From contig NC_087079.1 in assembly GCF_026151205.1 (NCBI RefSeq), positions 2,885,730 through 2,949,729 on the forward strand: a stretch of 64,000 nucleotides of DNA, read 5' to 3'. Positions 32,296-45,119 of the stretch are shown here, piece by piece. This DNA comes from Bolinopsis microptera (lineage: Eukaryota > Ctenophora > Tentaculata > Lobata > Bolinopsidae). The position numbers and the translations under genes are program-made. How positions within the stretch are numbered: the stretch's first letter is position 1; every line of letters starts with the position of its first letter. A model generated the notes under the pieces. That model saw nothing but the letters and a program-made list of their open reading frames with translations, did not search any database and was not told where the DNA came from.

Positions 32296-33423
32296 ATGGA
32301 GATCTTCAGGACTCTAGGGCGGGGTTCTAAAACTCATTTTACTGGTCAGCATGAGGTCTTGCTGAGTGGGATTGTTTGTGTAACTCTTAACCAGGTGGGG
32401 CTTCTTATTACTAATCTATCATATCTTATTACAATTGGAACAATGTTATACTTCATGTAACCGTATTTTTACATGATTAACAACATTTTTAATTTATCAT
32501 TTTGTTCTACTTTCTCAAATGTCTTCTGTTTCAGAAAGCGCCTCAGCCGAAGTTTGTTGAGATTACACACAATTCAACAGAAAAAAGTAAGTTACGAATA
32601 CTTTGTTTCCCTGTTACAACCGTCAACTCACTGTGAAGTTTCTTCGCTTTAATAATAATTGTTGGTTGGAAGTTAATGGCATGGATCCTTCCAACTCCAA
32701 GTACACTCGATCTCTTTACCAATTTAAAACTTACATGCTGATAGTACTGCAAATAGGGCTTAACATACATGATGTAAACAAACAAAATCCCGATTTACCG
32801 CGAACCCCGATTTACCGCTGCTGCTATCCTTTCCCCAACCTCCACGGTAAATAGGGGTTTCACTGTATTTTATTCGCAGAGACAGCCCTGTATATCCACA
32901 AGACAAGAATGAAGAAGAGAACAGAGGCAGCGATAGACTTGACTCAGTCAACTGTCTTCGTAGAATACGATAAAGCCAATGTTGTTGGTAATGACTTTCA
33001 TGCAGCTTAAATTGAAACCATTCGCCACCAATTGTGGATTAGTTTTAGTGAAATTAGAGACGAGAGATCCACTGAAATTTCTAGCATTTGTGCAGAGGGG
33101 AAGTGGGGAAATTTTATCATAAAAATCATAATTCAATTTATCTTTGCTGACCAACAATTAGAAAGGTGCTGTAACCAAGTACACGGTGCATCCTGGCGCC
33201 GAAATTTGATTTTAAGGACACGTTGGGGAAAAATAGCTCTAGAAAAATTCATGATTTTAAAAGATACTACGTGTCAGGAAACTTGAGAAACACCAACTAC
33301 CCACAGGGATAGTAAACCGAGAAAACAGGATCTACACGTTGAAGCTAGACAAGGACAAGGAAGAGTTGGAGAGATTTTTAGCTCAGTGGAGGTCTGTCCT
33401 CACTGTATCCCAGCACCCAGACG
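32296..33423 (+). CDS. IRS/DOK-like docking adaptor, exons 1-4 (PH domain)
   Basis: Exons are 32296-32394, 32535-32586, 32880-32987 and 33307-33423, with phases 0, 1, 1 and 1 and consensus GT-AG borders. The ATG at 32296 has an in-frame TAA 27 bases upstream. The roughly 125 residues begin MEIFRTLGRGSK and read as a PH domain: strands HEVLLSGIVCVTL, KFVEITHN, TALYIHKTR and STVFVEYD, then NRIYTLKLD. The domain closes with a helix carrying the invariant Trp (ELERFLAQWRSVL). PH domains in IRS, DOK and GAB proteins bring the adaptor to membrane phosphoinositides. Phase 1 at the end of exon 4 continues into 48799, across an intron of about 15.4 kb. Confidence 0.72.
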
Positions 33424-33454
33424 GTACGTTGTAAACCTGCGGTGTTTCCATACC

Positions 33455-33917
33455 CAAGGTTGTTAAATACGTATTAGGAGGGAATACGTATTGGAATACA
33501 AATACGTATTAATCCTCGAAAATTGACGTATTACGAAAAGGTGTGGCTTGAAGTTGAAATTGATCGCGGACGGTCTTTAAATTCTGAACATCAAAATCAT
33601 TAAATATGTATTAATATGTAATTGATAATTTCGCAAAAAATTTTAGCTTATCGGATTAATATTATCCATGAAATTTGATTACAAATTTAAGTTATCATGT
33701 ATAACTGCACTCCTTTAATGCATGATCAATGATGAGGGTGGCGCGCAGCTGTAATGTTTAATTTTGACAAATCAGCGTATTACGTATTATGGCGTATTCG
33801 TGGACGTATTTAACAATCCATAGAAATTACCGTATTACGGCGTATTACGACGTATTCTTTATCAGAACCGAATACGTCGTATTATTTCACGAAAATTTGA
33901 CGTATTTAACAACCTTG
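33455..33917. mobile_element. hAT-type MITE with perfect 8-bp target duplication
   Basis: The terminal inverted repeats are CAAGGTTGTTAAATACG and CGTATTTAACAACCTTG. The flanks TCCATACC (33447-33454) and TCCATACC (33918-33925) are an exact 8-bp duplication, the length typical of hAT transposases. The 463-bp interior is AT-rich with many TACGTATT motifs and has no coding capacity. It inserted just downstream of the exon 4 splice donor. Confidence 0.9.
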
Positions 33918-34390
33918 TCCATACCTCTGTATATTGTACGTTATATATTGTTATACTTGTTCAGTTATTATATTATACTGCTTCTGTTAAGTTGACGTTG
34001 TAAACCTGGTGTTTCTATACCTCTGTATATTGTACGTTATATATTGTTATACTTGTTCAGTTATTATATTATACTGCTTCTGTTAAGTTGACGTTGTAAA
34101 CCTGGTGTTTCTATACCTCTGTATATTGTACGTTATATATTGTTATACTTGTTCAGTTATTATATTATACTGCTTCTGTTAAGTTGACGTTGTAAACCTG
34201 GTGTTTCTATACCTCTGTATATTGTACGTTATATATTGTTATACTTGTTCAGTTATTATATTATACTGCTTCTGTTAAGTTGACGTTGTAAACCTGGTGT
34301 TTCTATACCTCTGTATATTGTACGTTATATATTGTTATACTTGTTCAGTTATTATATTATACTGCTTGACGTTGTAAACCTGGTGTTTTG
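33918..34390. repeat. 96-bp minisatellite
   Basis: Almost five copies of a 96-bp unit (TCTGTATATTGTACG...GACGTTGTAAACCTGG) that are nearly identical; the final unit has a 10-bp deletion. Part of the unit (ACGTTGTAAACCTG) also occurs at 33426-33439, directly beside the exon 4 donor. Confidence 0.95.
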
Positions 34391-35538
34391 TTATAGTTCT
34401 ACAATCTGTTTTGTAATAAAACCTAGTTGTCTTATAGCGTTATAGCTATAAACTAATTACAACACTACAAATCTATTACATTTATTGAGTGGAACTATGT
34501 AAAAGGGGATCGTTGCTAGCGTCGAAACTGTTTTAACCCTACCTTAGTCAGTTGAAAGTCTGATAGCGTAATATGTTCTGTTTGATTTGACCAAACTAAT
34601 GCCTTTCATTGCTTTATAATAGCTATACGTGCTGTTTTGTTATAAAAATTTTTCTTTTATCTGTACAAACTGCCGTTCTTTTCTTCTAGTATATAGATAT
34701 GGGGAACTAGGACAAACACCGATGCAACATTAAGACAACAATAAGACAACATTAATACAACAATAAGACAACATTAAGACAACATTAACGCAACAAACAC
34801 CAATAAGACAACAAACGATAAAACAACATTAAGACAACATTAAGGCAACATTAAGGCAACATTAAAGCAACAAATTCGTTAAAGACATCAGTAACAAACT
34901 TAATAAGGCAACAAATTATGTATAACACTATTTCTTCGAATATATTTTACTTTGTCAAATTATATTTTACTTCATCAACTGAGTTAGAGTATGATTGATT
35001 TTGGACACGAAGGGAAACACACAAATTTGGCTTGGAAACTTCGTTTATTACATCGCTAGAGCCTACAAAAAAGAAATAAATTAGTCAGATAAAATCAATC
35101 ATAATACTCAGTCAAAGAGATTCAAAAATTTATAAAAAGGTCATGATTAGAGAATATCATGAAAGTCGATCAGAAATTGGAATACGATAAAATTGTTTCA
35201 CTGATAGCGTGGTAGATAAAATTTATAAAGAAAAATGACGCAAAATTGGCACAAAATTGTTAAAATTAAGTTAGTTAGAGTAATACGAAATTGTGACTAA
35301 AACTCTGAAAATGAAATAATTAGGTCTCATTATTTATCAGGAAATACAAATTTACAGTGCAATAAATTAATCACAAATTCTTCTGAATAGGGCTGGGATA
35401 TCTAACTAAAGAAAGTTTCGGAAAGGACTTTCAGACCACTCCCTCATTTTGAAACCTGGCCTCATGTGTTGAGCACTTTTCTATCTAACCTTCTGTCTTC
35501 TGTCTATTTAACCTGCTCACCTATTCAGCTTGATATTG
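34391..35538. other. Intronic DNA with short tandem array
   Basis: No coding sequence. The ACAACATTAAG-type array (34710-34905) is listed separately; the rest is AT-rich and ends at the 3' end of the nested MFS gene. Confidence 0.5.
34710..34905. repeat. Degenerate (ACAACATTAAG)n array
   Basis: Irregular repeats of about 10-12 bp based on GACAACATTAA. An inverted homologous array lies at 47725-47990. Confidence 0.8.
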
Positions 35539-37091
35539 CTACTGAACCTCTGTCATAGAAACAACAACCATCACCTGAACCACACTGACCACCAAAGCAG
35601 TGATTATAACAGATGATGTGGAGGCAAATGCGGCCATGCCTGACCCAGCCATTCCACCAATCAAGCCAATTGCGGTTGCGATGCTAGCACCTACTTCAAA
35701 GTTTGACGGTCCGAAGTAATTCACGTCGAAGAGGACATAGCTGTAGCCCAAAACAATTATCCCGTTCAAGAACTTCGTTATGAAGTTAGTGAAAATCGCT
35801 ACCGCAAGGTTTTGTTGTGTGAGCATCAGTACAAAGTTTGCTACGTATACTAGGGAAACAAACCCCTGCAGTTTACGAAATCCAATCTTGTCTTTTATCC
35901 AGTGCATAAGGAATACAGAGGGCATACCTGCGAAGTTAACAAGTGCCAGTAACAAGAGTTCCGGCCCTTGAGTCATGGTAACTGAGCAATCAATGTTTGG
36001 TCCTGCTTTATTGATCTTAAGCATCTGGATCAACGCTGGAACGAGGAGGGTGGTCAACCAGCCATTAAAAGTAACACAAGCAACGAGCAGCCCCATTTTT
36101 GTGGTTCTAGCTGCAAAGTTTGAAACAGTCACTGTTTCTTGCTGTTCTGCTTCGTCTTCTGACCTTTCTATTTGTGATCCTTTTATATCTTTTACACAGA
36201 AGTGAACCATGATGATCGGAGGACTGAGTACGGGCAATGTCGAGAAAAGTAGAAACTTCCTCCATCCAATCCATTCAAGTAGTAGGAACCCCAACACTGA
36301 CGACCACATTGACCCGGCAGTGTAGAAAATCTGTGTTATCATTAAAATTCTGTCTAGAATCTCTTTATTGGAAACTATGTCAGCGGCCCAAACATAAATA
36401 ATGGTGTATCTGAGTCCACAACAAAAGCCAAGTATGGCTCGAGAAAGAAAAAGAGCTGTAAAGTTTGCAACCATGCCACAGAAAACTAAACTGCATACAC
36501 TCAGATATAGCGAGATTAAAACTATCTTCCGTTTTTCAAACCTGAAACACAATATCGTTAAATCTATTTTTTTTTAATTTCTGTATTACTACTAGCAAAT
36601 GTTTCACTGCAGCTTGAGGGTTACAGTTAAAATCGTCTAGAAAAATACTTTGAACCTACCTTTTCGCCAATGGTCCTGCAATCATAACTGAAACTGCTAA
36701 GGAGAAGAACAGAATGCAATCCAATAATCCTTCTTTCCAATGAGATATTCCAATGTCACATGAAACTTGTTGAGTTAACATTCCTGATACGTGAGGAAAT
36801 ATGGTTATCAGGCTTCCTCGCGGCTCGCGTGTGTTACAGAGTAGGAGTGAGGTTTTCAATACAAGGAAGGCTATTTTGTAAAATGTGAATGAGCTTGTGC
36901 AATGTGCAGAAAGAAATTGAAAATTTTCACTTCAAAAATAATAAGTTTCACCAACCAGGCAAATCAATCTCTGTTCCATCTGCAAAGTCGCATAGGAGAC
37001 AACATATCAACAACATCTTATCATTCCTTGTCCAAGTTGTTTGTTGCTGGTTGTCTTTATCAACCAGGACGTCATTTTCACCGTTTGTCAT
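35539..37091 (-). CDS. MFS transporter (SVOP/SV2-SLC22-like), 3 exons, nested gene
   Basis: Reconstructed minus-strand exons are 37091-36952, 36893-36660 and 36541-35539, with phases 2 and 2 and GT-AG borders, giving 458 residues. The N-terminus has an acidic leader, then MLLICCLLCDFADGTEIDLPG, matching the first helix of SVOP/SV2-type carriers (FADxxE). The loop between helices 2 and 3 reads GPLAKRFEKRK, an MFS motif A variant. About twelve hydrophobic segments are present, with a charged central loop (ERSEDEAEQQET, about residue 250). The substrate is unknown. The gene is complete and lies in reverse orientation inside intron 4 of the docking-adaptor gene, so the two are expressed from opposite strands. 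Confidence 0.82.
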
Positions 37092-37362
37092 TTCTTTTAA
37101 GAATTACTCTGCCAAGTGAAATATAATATCGAGCAAAAATCAAACAAAAATGAATAGAGTAAGAGGTCTGATCAAAGCTTGCTGAATATTGCTGTAATGT
37201 CTCAATTTTAACTTACTTCTATTACAGTTTGTTGATATCATGAGATCGTTCTTCGTTACTATTTGAAAGCTTCTTCTGGATTGAGTGTGTACTATCATAA
37301 CATTGAAACGATCTGAATATTGCTGTAATGTACATACACATGCTACATGAAGAGGTCTCCTC
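37092..37362. other. 3' flank of RTE LINE / 5' flank of MFS gene
   Basis: Non-coding. The 19-bp ACATTACAGCAATATTCAG-like motif occurs twice (about 37181 and 37316) in the tail of the minus-strand LINE. MFS promoter elements must also lie here. Confidence 0.35.
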
Positions 37363-40300
37363 CTAGTCGTTGGAGTGGCCTGCATCACACACATCTCTTC
37401 TACGGCGTAACATGTTCCTCCATTCCACTCGCTTTAGAGCCAACTGTTTTACTGCATCTCTGCTGATGTTATCGACACCTGTAAATTCAGCCGCATCCTC
37501 GAGTACACAGGCCATCCAGCCTTTGCGGGGTCGTCCTCTCAGTCTCTTTCCATAGTTTGGTTTCCAATCCAGTAAGAAATTGGGAAACCGCGTCTCTGGC
37601 ATTCTGACAACATGTCCGTACCACCTTAGTCTAGCCGCACCGATGAAAGTTTCGATAGACTTAATTCCAGCACGCCTGAGAACTTCTTCATTGGAGACAT
37701 GGAAGAACCACTTTATCTTCAAAATTCTTCTCAGGGAGGTCAGATGGAAGACCTCAAACCGTTTCATCTGCTTCTTTGTTGTGTTCCACACTTCGGCTCC
37801 ATATAACAGAATAGTAATAACAGCAGCCTTGTAGATACGGATCTTGGTGGGCGTTCTTATAGTTCGACTGTTCCATATCTTCCAAAGCTGATGGAACGCA
37901 CCATTAGCACGCTGGATCCTGATGTCAAGATCTCGGTCAATGGTACCATCCCCACTGATGTTGGCACCAAGATAAACAAAGTTGCTGACCTGTTCAACAG
38001 GTTCTCCCTCCACTGTTAGCTTTATACTGTCTCTTTCGGTGTAAGGTCGCTGGGACGCACACTTGCTGATCGCCATGCATTGTGTCTTTTTAGCGTTGAT
38101 TTTCAACCCAGCATAAGAGGTGTAATAAGCTATAAGATCAGTGGACTCTTGCAGCCCTTCTTCAGTATTGTCCATCACTGCCAGATCATCAGCGTAGTCA
38201 CTGTCCATGATAACTTTTTCATCTGCACCCTTTAGTTCCTTTTGCAGTACAGCACCATGACTGATTGCCTTGTGAACCTCGGCCAAAAAGATTCCAAAGT
38301 TCAGACAAAAATTAAATACAGGGGGGCCCTGGATATCACCCTGTCCAGTGCCCGAATTAACAGAGAACCAATCAGACATTTCACCATTAACCCTGACAGC
38401 ACTCATGGTTCCGTTGAAGAATGCCTGAAAGATTCTAACATATTTCTCAGGAAGTCCATAGTGTCTCATGCTTGACCAAATAAACTCTCTTCTGATGGAA
38501 TCAAACGCTGCCTTAAAATCAATGAAATTAACATAAAGTGGAATGTTAAACTCAATGCAGTTGTGAATAATGGTGCGGATGGAATAAATCTGATCAATAC
38601 ATGAGCGGTTCCGTCTGAACCCACACTGATTTTCCCTAAGAAGACACTCCATTCCAACATCCAGCCTCTTAAGAAGAACCATTTGAAGAACCTTAGAAGA
38701 CGTTGCCCTAAGAGTTATACCCCTATTATTGCAGCAGTATGAGGTGTCTCCCTTCTTTCCGATAACCACTATAACACCTTTAAGCCAATCCTCAGGGATC
38801 ACCTCTTCCTCCCATACCTTTTTAAACAGTAGCTCTAGTTGGCCAACAAGAGCACTTCCACCATACTTAAGTTGTTCATTAGTTATCTCATCAACCCCTG
38901 CACTTTTGCAGTTCTTCAGTTTCTTTAGAGCATAACTAATCTCATCTCTAGAAGGAGGTCCATCAGAACAAGAAAGGTAGTCAAAACTCGGTTGTGAGGG
39001 CACACCATCGAGGTCATCAAGATTGGCATCCGATAGTGGAGGATTTAAGAGCTCAGTAAAGTGCTCCTTCCACCTTTCCTTCTGACTGTCCGGGTCTGTA
39101 ATAAAATGACCATCCTTATCCCTAACTGACATACCCACTTTCTTCTTCTTTTTCCCAGAAATCTTCTTTATCTTATCCCAAACTTCCCTTTGCTGGCCTT
39201 TCTTAGAAGCCTCCTCTAGATCAGTCGCTATTTTAGTAGCCCAGTTGTTGTCGTCAATTTTACAACTTTTCTTAACTAATTTATTAAGTTTAGAGTAGGC
39301 TGATCTATTGACGTTTGAAGTGGGATCCCTCCGTTTGAACATTCCCCGTTGCTCTATCAAGTTCTTAGAGGTTTGCGAAAGGTGTTGTTCTTTAACCTTC
39401 CGGGGACGCTTTCCAAGCACTTCCATCGAGACATCAGTGACTGTCTGCTTGAAATTATCCCACATGTCCTCAAGGTTGACCTCATTAGCCAGACAATCAA
39501 AACGGTTCTGAAGAGCCACATTGTACTCTTGAACCTTAGACGAGTTTCGCAAATGTTCAATAGCAGGCACATCGTGCCTTTTAGCAGTGATCTTAGCTAC
39601 CGACTGCAGTTTGATTTGCAGCCGTCCACGAACAAGATAGTGATCTGAACCAATGTCAGCCCCACGACATACCTTAACATCGAGTAGCGAGTGTTGGAAT
39701 CGTCCACTAATACAAACATGATCTATTTGATTCACAGTTAACCCGTTAGGAGACCGCCATGTACCCTTGTGGATGTCTCTATGCTGGAACAGAGTTCCAC
39801 CAATAACAAGTTGATTGGCTGCACAGAAATCCATGAGCCTGGTCCCATTGTCGCTTGATGAACTATGGAGAGATTCTCCACCAATAACTCCCTCGAATCC
39901 ATATCTGTTTGAAGTAACTTTTCCATTGAAGTCACCCAGTAGCAGTTTCAGATCATGTCGGGGCAGTTCACCAAACGTGTCTGATAAAACGTTGTAAAAA
40001 CGATCTTTCTCTCCGTCATCAGCACCGTCAGTCGGAGCGTAGGCTACAACAACAGATATGTTGAGGTGTTTGCCGTGTAACCTAGCTGTTAAGACCCGCT
40101 CTGATGTAGGTACATAAGAGATCAGGGAGTTCCTGATCTTTTTGGAAAGACATAGGCCAACCCCTTGCCTTTTGATACCATCTCCCCTACCAGAATGAAT
40201 AAGTAGACTACCATTGTCCAAAAGTGTACTTCCAGATCCTGGCATATGAGTTTCAGTAATACCCAAAATATCAAGACTGTAGTGATCAATGTTCTGACTG

Positions 40301-40512
40301 AGTTGATAAAGCTGTGAAGATGAGCTGACTAAAGATAAAACATTCCAGGTTCCAAAGTACATTGAGTGTTTGCTGTAGTTGATAGGATTGGACTTGCTGA
40401 AGTCAGTGTCAACATGAGCGATCTGTTGACTAATTACTCTGTTGTTATGACGAGCAACCACTCTTCTCATCAGGCCACTGGGGTCCCTGAGGCTTTGCCC
40501 AGTTGCCGTCAT
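37363..40512 (-). mobile_element. RTE-clade LINE, intact 1049-aa EN-RT ORF
   Basis: One ORF from ATG 40512 to TAG 37363. The endonuclease has FGTWNVLSL, GITETHM, LLGDFNGKV and the RTE-typical GTLFQHRDIHKGTWRSPNG, QIDHVCIS and GSDHYLVRG. The reverse transcriptase has NNRGITLRATSSK, FIDFKAAFDSI, GTGQGDIQGPP and SDYADDLAV. The C-terminus has RLRWYGHVVRMPE and a GRPRKGW motif, ending HSND. It is the type of protein often mis-annotated as craniofacial development protein 2-like. It is uninterrupted, so a recent insertion. It lies in intron 4 of the adaptor gene, head-to-head with a decayed relative at 40860. Confidence 0.93.
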
Positions 40513-40859
40513 CCTGGTCTCACCCGACCTTGCAGAGGTAGAAGCACACCGTCCTTGATTTGTGTGTAATGTTTCAGTAGCAAACTTTTAGAGAGGAGAA
40601 GTTGCCAGCATCTCGCACCCGGTTTTTTATCGACCTTTGCCTGTCTAGATCCATAGTGTTTTGTTGCACGTCATCTGTTTATACTGGAGTCACCCAGGAC
40701 AGATTACAATGCTTAATAGTAGCACCTCGAAAAGGATGTGATTCTTCATCACGCACTATGGTCATTGGAATAGGAGAGGTTATTGGCTTCACTGCCTTCA
40801 CGATCACTATTCCCTGAGATTATAAATAATCTCTTGCCACCAAGAGATGTAATGTATCA

Positions 40860-43800
40860 ATGTACAATGAACTACCAGGTTCGAGGGGCCAGCTACCCTT
40901 CAACCTTAAAATAGCTACTGAAACATCAATGAATAACCAAAAGTGGAGTGACTCTCGGAGTTCAAGGAGGGGTGTAGCCAGGATGAAGTGCTCTGGGCAA
41001 AGCCGCAAGGACCCCAGTGTGCAGATGAGAACAAAGAAGTCGCCTTATTTCAACAGTGTTATTAGTTCAAGGCATATCACTCATGTGGACCCGGAGAAGG
41101 GGAGAGCACTCCCATGCAACTTTATCAAACACAGCATTAATGTGGGAACGTGGAATGTGTTATCATTGGAGAGCAGTTCCTCAAAGCTGTATGAATTGTC
41201 ACAGAATATGTCAGCATATAAAATGGATGTCTTGGGGCTGACAGAGACGCACAGACCCGGCACTGGTGAGGTTACCTTCGATGATGGGTCCCTCTTTATT
41301 AACTCAGGAAGAAGTGATGGGTACAGACGACAAGCGGTAGGTTTAGTCCTCTCGAAGAAGACTAACAAGAATTTCGCCGCGGTAACACCACGCACGATTA
41401 AATTTCCCTACTGCCTACAATGTAATTGTTCTACTTGTATCCCAGAGTGGTGTTTGGCGCACGTGATAATCGTTTTCATTATATTAGGCGTGCAGAACTT
41501 GAAAATTCTGCGCGCATCTTAGGTGTCGCCGTCGATCTATATTCTATATGTGGTTTGGTTGTAGATCATTTCATATGTTGCGCGGTTTTGTTTCGTGTTA
41601 CTGTTAACGATGCGTATGATCATGTCACGTCATATTTATACTGCATCGTATGCCAACTTTATTGACTGTAATAAAATATTCTGTCTAATCTTAGTTATTA
41701 TTTGTATCTAACATAAACTAATACATTTTGATGCTTACTCGACACATCTACAGCACCATCGACTATATAGGATTCTTTAAAAGCATACTATACCGCAATC
41801 TTGATCTTAGTTGCTTCTTGAATGTAAATGTAAAGTAACATCTGTTCTTAAATATGTAATCGCTTTTTACCATTCAGTTTCGATAAACTGTAAAATATTC
41901 GGAGTTTATCAGTTGATATAATAATTTAATTTGTTTCGACTTGCTGAATTTTATCACTCGGTAATTTATTAAGCTTGTTTCAACAAAATAACTAAACACT
42001 TGTATTGATGATTGATCCGCTCAGATGACTAATATGCTATATTAATGAATTAGAGTAAATTGCAACCCGATGGAAACCTGTGTAACAGTCGTCAAGCACC
42101 TAAAACTGGTTGCTATGCCTGTAATTAATTAACACATAGCTGGCGTCGCGCGCGCAAAATTGCCTCCTTTTATACACATAATTATAGGGGAGTGGTCTAT
42201 ATTGCGAAGGAGCAGACTTTTGTCATCACCGTAGGACCGTCGGGCCACTTCATATATCCAAACCCGATTACTTATTCCCTACGATCTTTTTGCCTTCGGC
42301 AAGAGCAGGGAAAAAAATTCATTGATTTCATACAGTCCGATATCAGAACGAATTCTTGCAGCAAGGCTGCACAGTCGACATATCAACATTTCGATTGTGA
42401 TAGCTTATGCTCCAACTGAGGATGCAGCAGTCGGGGTAAAGGATGACTTTTATCAGCAGCTATCTGGGGCATTTGATGAACTACCAGCTCATGACGTGAA
42501 GTTTTTACTTGGAGATCTAAATGCTCGCATTGGCCAAGATAACTCAGCTTGCTCCGGTGTGATTGGTAAGCATTCCCTTCACGTTTCATCAAATGACAAC
42601 GGCCTTCGACTATTAGATTTCTGTGCATTACATCAGTTGACAATCGGTGGGACGCTTTTCCAGCATCGTGATATTCATAAAGGAAGTTGGAAGTCTCCAG
42701 ATGGCCGCACAGTAAATCAGATTGACCATGTCTGTATTTCTACCAAGTGGAGTCACTCTCTACTTGACGTAAGATCATGCAGGGGTGCAGACATTGGCTC
42801 CGATCATTATTTGGTTCGGGGTCAATTTAGAGTCAAACTTATGGCAGTTCAAAAAATGAACGCCTCTCGTAGGATATCTCCAGCAATTGAGAATCTTAGA
42901 GATCAGTCCAAGGTTGAAGAGTACTGCATTGCTCTTCAAAATCGTTTTAGCTGCCTACCAATGGAGGAGAATCTTGATGGAGAATGGACATTAGTTAAGG
43001 ATACTATTAAAGAAGTGTCTATGGAGGTACTGGGTGAGCGCCCCCGGCGCAGAAAGCAGCAGCATTTGTCTCAGGAGACAAAAACCCTTATTGCAGAACG
43101 CAGTAAGATTAAACAGATGGCGCCTAGTGACAAAAACAATAGGAGCGAGTATTCTCGGGCCAACAAACTTGTCAAAAAGAGCTGCAGGAAAGACGACGAG
43201 AATTGGGCTCTTAGAGTTGCAGCAGATCTGGAAACAGCTGCTGTCCATGGCCGTCAAAGGGAAGTCTGGCAACGGATAAAAACACTGTCCGGTAAGAAGA
43301 ATCGAAAATCAACTGCTGTAAGAGACAAATCCGGGAAGTTGATTGCTGATCCCTCTGCTCAGACAGAGAGAGATGGGGAGAACATTTTTCGGAGCTATTA
43401 AACCCTCCTCCCACGAATGCGGATATGTCTGACCTGGACCATCTTGAAGTGGTTCCATGCTTTCCTTATCTTGGTGATGGTGATGGTCCCCCCACAAGAC
43501 TTGAGATTTTAAACTGTCTCAAAAAATTGAAGAACCACAAAAGTGCTGGGATTGACGAAATCTCTAATGAGCAGTTAAAGTATGGGGCAAGTGGTCTTGT
43601 GGATAGGATGGAGAAATTGTTCTCTAAAGTTTGGAATTCAGAAGCAGTGCCTGACGACTGGTTGAAAGGCATCGTGATAATTGTACCAAAGAAGGGTGAT
43701 ACCTCTCATTGCTCCAATAATAGGGGGATCACTCTAAGATCTACAGCATCTAAACTGTATCAAATCATCACGGTTTAGAAAGTTTGCTACGAGACAATCA

Positions 43801-45073
43801 GTGTGGGTTTAGAAAGAACAGATCATGCATTGATCAGATTTATTCACTCCGCACTATTATACATAACTGCATTGAATATAATCTCCCCCTGTATGTAAAT
43901 TTTGTGGACTTCAAGGCAGCTTTTGATTCCATCGACAGGAATTATATTTGGAAAGCTTTCAGTCATTATGGCCTGCCATGTAAATACATTCGAATAATAC
44001 AGGCATTCTTTAATGGAACTGTTAGTGCTGTTAGACACAATGGTGAACTATCAGAATGGTTTGAAGTAAGTTCAGGCAGTGGCCAAGGAGACATTCAGGG
44101 TCCCCCACTTTTTAATGTCTGCCTCAATGTGGCTGCTGAGAGAACAGAAAGCAACAAAGTGGTGTCCCACGGAGCGGTTCTTCAAAGATCTATCAGTCCG
44201 CTTGTTGATGATATCACTGTGTTAGATACAGATTATGCAGATGACATGGCTGTCCTGGATAACAGCGAGGAAGGTCTTCAAGAAACAACTGACCTTTTGT
44301 GTATGTATGGTGCCCAGGGAGGTCTTAGAATCAATCACAATGGTAAAAAGACTGAGGCTATGGTCATTGGTAAAGCAACCTCTCAACGGCCATACACGAA
44401 AGAAGCCACAGTGAACATCACTGTTGAAGACACGCCAGTGCAGCAAGTTAGTGACTTTACGTACTTAGGTACAATTATTTCCAGCGACGGTACTATCGAC
44501 CGTAAGCTGTCAGCTAGGATTCAGAAAGCTTCCGGAGCCTTCAATCAACTGAGTAATATATGGAAAAACCGCAACATCCAGTCTTATACAAAGATCAGGA
44601 TTTATAAGGCAGCGGTTTTGACAATATTGTTATATGGTAGTGAGGTTTGGAACACAACCAAAAAGCAGCTACATCGCTTTGAGGTGTTCCATCAGCGTTG
44701 CTTGAGGAGAATACTTAGGATAAGATGGCTCGATCGGGTTAGAAACACTGAAGTGCTGGAGCGTGCAAAGATAAATCCAGTAGAGACGTACATAGGAGCA
44801 AACCGCCTGCGTTGGTTTGGCCATGTCACCAGAATGCCAGACACTAGGCTTCCTAAGTACCTGCTTAATTGGACCCCTGCCCATGGGAGAAGATCTAGGG
44901 GCCGTCCAAGAAAGAACTGGAGGAAATGTTTGCTGGAAGATGCTGCATCGTTTACAGGAAACACTGACATAGACCTAGAAGGAGCGAGCGAGATGGCTAG
45001 TGACCGCAAACTTTGGAGGGAGATGATACGTCACAAACGGGAGTTCATTGGTGCAGGCCACTCGAATGATTGA
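40860..45073 (+). pseudogene. RTE-clade LINE, second copy, interrupted and frameshifted
   Basis: Same family as 37363-40512, sharing the start region, the domains and the C-terminal GHSND. Endonuclease fragment 1 is at about 40860-41371. After a 945-bp insertion the endonuclease resumes at about 42318-43401. A dinucleotide-type indel near 43365-43375 shifts the frame, the next piece runs 43425-43778, and a stop with local deletion follows. The reverse transcriptase and C-terminus (43784-45073) are open, with FVDFKAAFDSID, GSGQGDIQGPP and TDYADDMAVLD. There is also a small in-frame insertion near RINHNGKKTE. Dead copy. Confidence 0.9.
41373..42317. mobile_element. Unidentified 0.95-kb insertion within RTE endonuclease
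   Basis: Interrupts the endonuclease between homologous segments that are contiguous in the intact copy at 37363-40512. It is AT-rich with no coding potential. Only AATT is shared by both edges, and no terminal inverted repeats are obvious. Confidence 0.6.
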
Positions 45074-45119
45074 GGAGACCTAATCAAGTACAAGTAAGTA
45101 CAATGTTTAAAAGTTTAAC

